Source: Nematopogon swammerdamellus
Taxonomy: Eukaryota; Arthropoda; Insecta; Lepidoptera; Adelidae
NCBI GenBank assembly: GCA_946902875.1
Contig: OX336351.1
Location: forward strand, 3,531,761-3,595,760
DNA length: 64,000 nucleotides
Direction: 5' to 3'
Under the pieces are notes generated by a model. That model worked only from the letters and a program-made list of their open reading frames with translations. It made no database searches and was not told the DNA's origin. The position numbers and the translations under genes were made by a program. Of this stretch, positions 57,944 to 64,000 are shown in pieces; position 1 is the first letter of the stretch, and each line of letters begins with the position of its first letter.

Positions 57944-58298
57944 ATAAGGAAAATGAAGAGCAAGAGGCCTTATTGCGAAGGCGGGGATATTTTATTTTGT
58001 TAAATTTCAATTGTATCTGTTTTAATATACTCGTGTTTTTTTATAGAACAGCAGTGGAATTAATTGTATTTGTAATGTAATTGAAATTTCAAATGGGCCA
58101 TTATTTTATTTAAGGACTAATTTGGAAAACATTTGCAGAAATTTTTAAAGAAATTTAAATTAATATTATTTAAATGTTTTATGTCAATTTATGATCATTA
58201 TTATCTGTAGTTAGTATTACAGACATTTGCAGTGATGTTTTCTTGCTACTTCTTATATTTATTGGCGTTTATTGAAGGAATGGTTAGGAAAAACAACA
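57944..58298. other. AT-rich, no gene
   Basis: No ORF or repeat partner supported. It borders the ACTGCGTTAC motif cluster. Confidence 0.5.
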
Positions 58299-58687
58299 AC
58301 TGCGTTACTATTTACAAAATTTTGTTTTATTGTTAGAAACATTTAGTTTGGTTGAAAACACATGACATATATAAAGTTTCAACAGTGTAGGATAATCTTA
58401 TGTTATTAAATCACAAATAGTATCAGTCTAATGATTTCTTTATTATTAAGTTTGCCACTGCGTTACTAAATTTTAAATTAAAATGTAAGACTTTTCGAAA
58501 ATTGGACTAAATAATAATAATTTATGCTCAAGGTTTTAGGAATAGCTTCAAATAAGGTAAATAATGGATGTTATTTTAAATTTAAGGTTTTTTTTTTCAA
58601 TATTAATTAGCTGTATTTGCCTTTTTGTTATCAGGAAATGGGGGACAAAAAAGTAACGCAGTGGTAAAATAAGTAACACAGTGGTAT

Positions 58688-58794
58688 GTTGACCACAGTG
58701 TTTTGTACTTTCTTCAAGTTATGCTAGCAATCATAAAGTGTTTCAAATAAAAGAAAAATTAAGAAAATTCTACGATAAATTATAAACATGAAAT
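58688..58794. repeat. 107-bp direct repeat, copy 1
   Basis: 'TTGACCACAGTGTTTTGTAC' to 'GATAAATTATAAACAT' recurs at 58862-58965 with few changes. Spacing is about 173 bp. Confidence 0.9.
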
Positions 58795-58861
58795 AATAAA
58801 AAAAATCTGAAAATCACTGCTTAATACCTAGACACATTTTTCAAAAAAGTTCATTCTATCA

Positions 58862-58965
58862 TCTTGACCACAGTATTTTGTACTTTCTTCAAGTTATATT
58901 AACAATCACAATGTGTTTCAAATAAAAGAAAAATTAAGAAAATTCTGCGATAAATTATAAACATA
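58862..58965. repeat. 107-bp direct repeat, copy 2
   Basis: Second copy of 58688-58794. It contains the stop codon and the last 22 codons of the minus-strand ORF 58899-59177. Confidence 0.9.
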
Positions 58966-59177
58966 ATTTTTTTTTCTTTCTTTTTTCGACGTTTCTTGTT
59001 TGCAATCTTCCATTTGCGTTTAGCAGATCTATCTTCCCTCTCTGTCATGTCTTTTGCGAGTTTTTTTGTAGCATGGTAGCGTTCAAGATGCTTTCTTTTA
59101 GCTTCAGCATTCTTCACTGGATTCTCTTTTAATCTTTGCCTATAACGCCGTTGTTTCTCAGCCGGTGTTAGAGCCAT
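58899..59177 (-). CDS. Small basic protein, possible second exon of an unknown gene
   Basis: 92 codons from ATG 59177 ('GCGATGG' context). Residues 1-70 are highly charged and basic: 'TPAEKQRRYRQRLKENP', 'AEAKRKHLERYHATKKLAKD', 'RSAKRKWKIANKKRRKKKEK'. This suggests a nuclear or DNA-binding protein; 'EKQRRYRQRLK' patterns occur at the start of uncharacterised insect proteins, from memory. The last 22 residues are hydrophobic and come from a duplicated AT-rich segment, so the genuine C-terminus may be lost. A splice acceptor (TTTTGTTATAG, AG at 59197-59196) lies 18 nt upstream. No second exon or domain downstream is seen. Confidence 0.45.
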   Translation of the reverse strand: MALTPAEKQRRYRQRLKENPVKNAEAKRKHLERYHATKKLAKDMTEREDRSAKRKWKIANKKRRKKKEKKIMFIIYRRIFLIFLLFETHCDC

Positions 59178-59269
59178 CGCGTTCCAAGTCTTGCACTATA
59201 ACAAAATAATACTCAAATGTAATATTTGTGCCATAAAATGTGTGATTTTGCGTTGAAAAAATAAAAAAA

Positions 59270-59635
59270 ACCCTAACCTTTTAAAAGGGATAAATAATAC
59301 CCGTTTAGTTACTTAAAGGCGTGGTAGGACTGCACAGCTCTGAGCTTTATTTTATTTACTTAGTAGTCCCCCGACGCCTTTAAGTAACTAAACGAAAATT
59401 CTTTTTTCCTTTTAAAAAAATAGTTTTTTTTTTATTTGTAATAAAAAAAAATTTAAAGCTTTTTAGAGACGTAATCTTTTGATTACTTCATTATAAACAT
59501 AGCTAAGAACCATCCCTATTACACCATCGGGTCATCCGTTTGAGAGCTATGAGGCCACAGACCAACATACAGATCACAGATACACAGATACACATGTTAA
59601 ACTTATAACATTCCTCTTTTTTGTCGAGGGTTAAA
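59270..59635. mobile_element. Foldback element with AGTCCCCCGACG hairpin
   Basis: 'CCCGTTTAGTTACTTAAAGG' pairs with 'CCTTTAAGTAACTAAACG' around a loop (59298-59395). 'ACATAGCTAAGAACCATCCC' and 'CTTATAACATTCCTC' follow. It lies within the candidate intron 59196-59846. Confidence 0.78.
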
Positions 59636-59846
59636 TATAAGGAAAACCACTGCGTTACTAAAGCTACAACTGCGTTACTTCGTGCAGTAACGCAGTGTAG
59701 TGGTAACGCAGTTGTAAAAATTAAACATATTTGATTTTTTTACTTAAGTGGATACATATTCGAAACAAATTATGATCTCATAAAAAATTTTACTAATTAT
59801 AACATACTTTGCATTAAATAAAGTGATCAATATCTAGAAAACTCAC

Positions 59847-59960
59847 CGTCAGTCGCCGGTAACTCAGCGGTCCCACAATAAACACACGCTCCTCTCTCCG
59901 GGACTCTCGTACGACTGGCTTCGTCAGTTTCACCGCCCCGCGCACGTTCCCCCTCTCCAA
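59847..59960 (-). other. Candidate 5' UTR exon of the 58.9-kb gene
   Basis: A GC-rich stretch in AT-rich surroundings ends on the minus strand in GACG|GTGAGT (donor GT at 59846-59845). Joined to the acceptor at 59196 this gives a 651-nt intron and places the ATG in the second exon. The upstream border is unknown. A 13-codon upstream ORF would be included if transcription starts beyond 59965. Confidence 0.35.
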
Positions 59961-60300
59961 TATGAATTCATAGGCGGTCAAACGATCTTAGAAGTAAAGA
60001 TATGAAAAAATATTGATTTAAGGTTCACATTCCTACGGTAACACTGGGTAGGTGTATTTTTGCATGGCAACGGGGACACGGGGAGTAATATTTTATTATT
60101 CATAAAAGGTTGTGGTAAAAACATACTTATTAGCGTTCAAGTAAAGTTCAAACAATGACGTATTACTTAAAAAAAAATTATATATTGATGCCATGAACAT
60201 TTCCAGAGCAAATTAAGTTTATATGTAGTGACTCGCTTAGAAGGACAGACAATTTTTATAGGAAAAACAACTGCGTTACTTAGAAGAACAACTGTGTTAC

Positions 60301-60582
60301 CGTTATTTGCTAATAAATATAGTATTTTACTTAAATTCATAAATTTTTCTGAGACGTATTTCTTATTCGGTAGCTACTAATAGCTGTTTTATTTTTTCAT
60401 TTGCCTGTTTTACCAACGAAATCGCCTTTGCTTAAAGGGGACCGATTATTGTTGCCTAAATAAAATAATAGCCCAAATATAGTTAACAAACAAAAATAGT
60501 TTAAATAAAAAAATATTATATTCGCCATTAGTTGTTGACTGGATTCATAATTGGGCATTTGCGTTTTATGAAATAACAAACG
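60301..60582. other. No feature recognised
   Basis: AT-rich; the 72-codon minus ORF (60397-60615) has no motif. Confidence 0.5.
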
Positions 60583-60942
60583 AAAACCGGTCAAGTGCGA
60601 GTCGAACTCGCGCAACGAGGGTCCCTAACGAGGGATCGCCTAACATGCCATCTAGATGGCGTGTTATGTAATCATAATCTATTCGGTAGATGGCGCGCGC
60701 GCATACACTTTTTGGTTTCTTCTATGGGAACCCCCGTGATTTTTTTACTTTTTCTTATTTTTCTTAGTTGTTGTTATATCGGCCATAATAACACATCTTT
60801 TGTGAAAATTTCAACGGGCTACCTATTACGGTTCAAGAGATACAGCCCTCGGACAGACGGACGGACGGACGGACAGACAGACAGACAGACAGACGGCGTA
60901 GGCTTAGTAATAGGGTCCCGTACCTGATCCGGAACCCTAAAA
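60583..60942 (+). repeat. GTTCCGTA-family repeat, full length
   Basis: 'AACCGGTCAAGTGCGAGTCG', 'AACTCGCGCAACGAGGGTCC', 'GCCATCTAGATGGCGTGTTA', 'GTAGATGGCGCGCGCGCATA', 'CCGTGATTTTTTTACTTTTT', 'CTCGGACAGACGGACGGACG', CAGACAGACAGACAGACAGA and 'GATCCGGAACCCTAAAAA'. The GCGAGTCGAACTCGC segment is T-arm-like, so the family may be tRNA related. Confidence 0.9.
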
Positions 60943-61032
60943 ATGTACTCTTAAGTCAACAGATTTTTCCTACGAGACCCTAAAACTTGCTAAATACTTC
61001 TAGGCACTTTCATCAAGTCATCATAGACTAAG

Positions 61033-61523
61033 GGCCGATTTCATCACCTTTAACTAAAATGTAGCTGTCGGTTAAATTCTGCCAAATGTGTAAAAAGTGA
61101 AGTGAATATGAGAAATATCACTTTAACAGACACATAACTATTAGACGAGGCTTAACCAAAGGTCAGCCTCGGTAGTTCAGTGAGCGCGGCGGCGGCGGTC
61201 GGTACTAGGATGGGTGACCGCTCGACCGTCGGAGGCTGACCGTCACTGTAGGTCCCTTCCCTTCTTACCTTACTATGAGGCAGGGTTTATCCCGCCCGGG
61301 TTTATAATAATAAATTTATACCACCGCACGGAGCGAAACGTCCGTCGAAACGGCTATGTAAATTGTTTGTGTTTTCCGTCCAGTTCAGTGTAGCCGACAT
61401 GAAATTAAGGGAAGCACTGACATGGCACCCAGTTCACCCGGTGTTATGGGCTGACATCACAGATGTTGTAGCTGATGTAGCCAGCCGTGTCAGTTTCCAT
61501 AAAAAAAGGCGATGAAATCGGCC
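61033..61523. mobile_element. MITE split by a SINE
   Basis: Left GGCCGATTTCATCACC (61033-61048), right its reverse complement with one change (61508-61523). The right terminal repeat starts immediately after the SINE poly-A, so almost the whole right interior is lost or the element is only about 150 bp. No ORF. Confidence 0.7.
61163..61507 (+). mobile_element. Composite tRNA/5S SINE nested in a MITE
   Basis: GTCAGCCTCGGTAGTTCAGT, shortened 5S part GTCGGTACTAGGATGGGTGA, core with a small TTTATAATAATAA insertion, and GTCAGTTTCCATAAAAAAA. The B-box region is deleted (GACCGTCACTGTAGG). Confidence 0.92.
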
Positions 61524-61548
61524 ATTTCTGAATATGATCACAAAGTTA

Positions 61549-61856
61549 CCCTAAAAGAATATCCCCACTGCATCTCTCCCCGTGCATGTCGTAAAAGGCG
61601 ACTAAGGGATAAGGACAAGATGCCGTGCTAAAGGGCGACAGGTTCGCCACATCTCACCTTGGCGCGGTACTTCCACCGAGTCATGCAGCAGGTGGGTCTT
61701 CGTGCCTTACTTGCTGCTTGATCGATTGATCTTGTTCGAATACTTTGCGAAACGTGGTGGTCGGTGTTGTGCTGTAATTCACCAGAGTTTTTGCAGCACA
61801 ACACCGATTACTCTGCTTACCCCGATTATCGGGATTCAGCGTGTGTGATATGTATG
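61549..61856 (+). mobile_element. GTGTGGGGCC-family element, head truncated
   Basis: 'AAAGAATATCCCCACTGCAT', 'GTCGTAAAAGGCGACTAAGG', 'GATAAGGACAAGATGCCGTG', 'CCACCGAGTCATGCAGCAGG', 'TTGCAGCACAACACCGATTA', 'CAGCGTGTGTGATATGTATG'. Very close to 30383-30712. Confidence 0.88.
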
Positions 61857-62218
61857 TAATATATGTAGTTACCCTTTACTTGTTTCTTTCACCAATTACG
61901 ATATTCTCTGTTTATTATTCATCCGTTTTTCAAAAATAGCCTGAGCAAACTCCGTCGATTTTTAAAAACTGATTTAAATCTTCCGTCTATCTATGTAGAA
62001 AACAAAATTATAATATACCTACTTGAAGGCTAATCTTCATTTAATTGCTGTTTACAAATAAAAAGTAAGCCTTTATTGTATCGATCAGAGTTGTAAATAT
62101 TTTCCGTAAACAAAACACTTTACCGTCAACTCTCAAACAGTTTTGAAATTTTAGAGCGTTGTTTATTGTGAATTTGTTTATTATGAGATAGTGAACCTTC
62201 ATTTTATGTTGTTTTACA
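61857..62218. other. No feature recognised
   Basis: The 120-codon minus ORF (62041-62403) runs through the next repeat and has no motif. Confidence 0.45.
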
Positions 62219-62345
62219 TTTTTCGGGTTCCGTCGCAAAATTGCGAAAAAAGGGACCCTTATTGGATCACTCTGGTGTCTGTATGTCTGCCTGTCCGTCT
62301 GTTGGGCACACGCAGATATTATATCGGGATCTACTGAACCGATTT
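62219..62345 (+). repeat. 'GGGTTCCGTCGCAAAATTGC' interspersed repeat
   Basis: 'AAGGGACCCTTATTGGATCA' then GTCTGTATGTCTGCCTGTCC and 'GGATCTACTGAACCGATTTT'. Same type as 43165-43390. Confidence 0.65.
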
Positions 62346-62390
62346 TGATGAAATTAAATATGCCAAAATACGCAATTATATTATACCTAC

Positions 62391-62423
62391 AATCATCAAT
62401 CAATCATCAATCAATCATCAATA
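62391..62423. repeat. (AATC)n-type microsatellite
   Basis: ATCAATCAATCATCAATCAA with irregular units. Confidence 0.85.
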
Positions 62424-62444
62424 CTAATAATAAATCTGTAAGGG

Positions 62445-62590
62445 ATGGTGCTTGGAGGTCCGCCTCCCGCCGCCGGCGAGAATACCGTTTTTTGTTTTTG
62501 TCTGTTTGTATTAATTTTGTATAGGTATTATATTTTATAATTATATAAAATTAATGTAAATATGTAACAAAAAGCGTGAAAATAAAAAAA
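62445..62590 (+). repeat. Shared 3'-UTR-like repeat (with 20330-20480)
   Basis: GCTTGGAGGTCCGCCTCCCG, CCGCCGGCGAGAATACCG and T-rich tail. 'ATCTGTAAGGGATGGT' occurs at both its ends (about 62434 and 62589), so it may be an insertion with a 16-bp direct repeat. Confidence 0.6.
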
Positions 62591-62957
62591 TCTGTAAGGG
62601 ATGGTCATGGATTAAGTAACTTTGTTTTATGAGATATTGCGTTTGTGGATTCTATGTATGATAATAAAACTAAATTGACGATTTTTAAAAATCTTTTCTC
62701 TGTGTATGTATGATGTTCCTGCATATCTCTTTAACAGATCATCCGAATTTGACGAAACTTAGAAAGTACATTTAGCTATACGGGACAGGCTAGGATAGGC
62801 TAAATAAAATTTTGTTCCGGTTACGCTAAGATGTGGCTGTACTACAAACCGAATTGTTCCGCGCGCCGAAATAAAGGTACAGAAGCGGGCTTACTTACTC
62901 TCTTCTTTTTAAATACGAATTTCGCGCGAGCGAAGCCGCGGGTAAAAGCTAGTAAAC
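62591..62957 (+). mobile_element. Helitron-like element, 3' part
   Basis: 'CATCCGAATTTGACGAAACT', 'GCTACGGGACAGGCTAG'-like block, 'CGCGCCGAAATAAAGGTACA', then AATTTCGCGCGAGCGAAGCC and GCGGGTAAAAGCTAG before T. Matches 31733-31970. Confidence 0.72.
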
Positions 62958-63055
62958 AATAATACAAAAACACAATTTTTGGCAAGCAAACAGATCATAA
63001 ATAATAGTTGGGTGGAAAGTTAAGCAAATAGAATGTGGACCAGCTAAGAAATCAT

Positions 63056-63231
63056 TTTTTTTTTTATAGAAAACGCGACATGTTGCGCGGAGCCACCCAT
63101 TACGTGTCTAACGACGCCCATGGACATTAGGTCGTAAGCAGGGGTGCGAATAGCATGCCGGATTGACAGGTTTGTCACGAATTCAAGCCCGTATTGAAGG
63201 AACCGAGACTGTACTTGGGGGGAAATATAAT
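63056..63231 (-). mobile_element. Jockey-like LINE 3' end
   Basis: Minus strand: 'CCCCCCAAGTACAGTCTCGG', 'TTCAATACGGGCTTGAATTC', 'GACCTAATGTCCATGGGCGT', 'GGTGGCTCCGCGCAACATGT', then TTTTCTATAAAAAAA. Same family as 46199 and 49168. Confidence 0.78.
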
Positions 63232-63632
63232 AGATATAGTTGTTTATTTTAACTTACATACTTACTTACTAAACTTAATTTACGTTATATATAATATATT
63301 ATATCTAAGTAAAAGAAAATAAAAACACAAACTAAGTCACAAGACATATTAAACCCATGTTTCTCTCTTGCGTCGCCCGTCCACACTTAGTCCACAAATT
63401 GCACGAAAAGAATTAATCTACTCACGTAGTTCTACTGGGTTAGCTATATCCACCCGACTATAACGCGTGTACCAGCGCGAGTAAGTTTCTAAGTCAACTT
63501 TTATTAATTTCTCACCTGTGGGATATTACACGCCAGGCTCGGCCTGAGGGTACACTGAACGCGAGTGATGAGGGGCAAGTAGCGCGAGTGGTATGTTCAA
63601 AGTTGCTGATCCTCTTCACGACACAAAATTAG
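63232..63632. other. No feature recognised
   Basis: No ORF or repeat partner supported. Confidence 0.5.
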
Positions 63633-63690
63633 TAAAAAAAATCGGCGAAGTGCGAGTCTGACTGCCGCTCCGAGGGTTCCGTACCACCAC
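63633..63690 (+). repeat. GTTCCGTA-family 5' end
   Basis: 'AAATCGGCGAAGTGCGAGTC', 'CCGAGGGTTCCGTACCACCA'. Only the head is present. Confidence 0.75.
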
Positions 63691-63884
63691 GTAAATGGCC
63701 GGTTTTTATTATTTGTTATTTTACTTTAGAGTTTGCACTCAACGACCACGCCAAATTTGACACTTGTATGTATTGCGGTTTTGTCGCAGTTTTAGTCGCA
63801 GAGTCACACTGTAGTCGGGTTTACAGTACACACGCGCTGTTCTTAGGAACTAGCATTCCTTATTCCCTTCCATCCATGTTATCT

Positions 63885-64000
63885 CCGCAACAATTATTGG
63901 TCTCAGAACCCTTTTGTTGTTGATATTGGGTTTTGAGAACAAATCATTTCTTTATCGCTCCGCTGGTGTGTGGAACTATCTCCCGGCGAGTCTGTTTCCC
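63885..64000 (+). mobile_element. Jockey-like LINE ORF C-terminus, cut by window end
   Basis: The plus frame reads 'FENKSFLYRSAGVWNYLPAS', then 'LFP' at the window end. It is the plus-strand relative of the minus copies at 262 and 41280. Confidence 0.65.

Larger units (their letters stand above)
58299..60300. promoter_or_regulatory. Cluster of ACTGCGTTAC motifs
   Basis: Exact ACTGCGTTAC or its reverse complement at 58299, 58457, 58653, 59649, 59669, 59687, 59703 and 60270; a one-base variant (ACTGTGTTAC) at 58673 and 60291. Four copies at 59649-59712 form an inverted arrangement (two forward, two reverse). Three copies are preceded by 'GGAAAAMC'. I noticed no copies elsewhere in the window. 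Function unknown; binding sites of a transposase or regulator are one reading. Confidence 0.7.

Overview
This window looks like repeat-dense nuclear DNA of a lepidopteran (moth or butterfly). The organism call is an inference. It rests on AT-rich non-coding sequence, RTE-type and jockey-like retrotransposon ORFs, mariner-type transposase remnants, and several repeat signatures I know from lepidopteran genomes: the 'GGTTCCGTA...CGGACGGACGG' family, the 'GTGTGGGGCC' family, and Helitron-like elements with 'GCGAGCGAAGCCGCGGG' ends. I see no operons, rRNA operon, CRISPR array or bacterial-type genes.

Most of the 64 kb is transposon debris, often nested. The best preserved element is an RTE-clade non-LTR retrotransposon at about 10.4-13.26 kb (endonuclease, reverse transcriptase, CTGA-repeat tail). 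It is broken by one frameshift and one internal deletion. Fragments of related RTEs lie at 6.17, 9.60, 15.12 and 38.39 kb, several inside other repeats. DNA transposons include a decayed mariner (52.91-53.82 kb), a 1.6-kb foldback element built from the 3' end of a transposase gene (26.28-27.87 kb), a hAT-like element with its 8-bp duplication (8.39-9.21 kb), a 288-bp element with 8-bp duplications (1.3-2.8 kb), Helitron-like elements, and at least eight MITEs with terminal inverted repeats.

The most abundant unit is a roughly 370-bp SINE. Its head joins a tRNA-like A box, a stretch matching the internal promoter of 5S rRNA, and a B-box-like sequence. Its middle also occurs under a tRNA-Leu/Ser-like head and under a 'GTGTGGGGCC' head, so one core is carried by three different heads. 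Its terminal TTTCCATAAAA matches the 3' end of a jockey-like LINE present here, which suggests a SINE/LINE partnership.

Host genes are nearly absent. The best candidate is a small, very basic minus-strand ORF (58.90-59.18 kb) with a canonical splice acceptor before its ATG and a GC-rich possible 5' exon ending in GTGAGT. It sits inside a striking cluster of the 10-mer ACTGCGTTAC in both orientations (58.3-60.3 kb), the signal I can least explain. Weaker candidates are an 88-codon minus-strand ORF (17.24-17.50 kb) and a TATA-plus-donor promoter-like segment (52.64-52.76 kb). The 14.43-14.80 kb region is a 16-bp tandem array with an 80-bp higher-order repeat, and several near-perfect palindromes (28.35, 34.98, 39.38, 54.91 kb) are present. 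Coordinates were read by eye; family names from memory are inferences.
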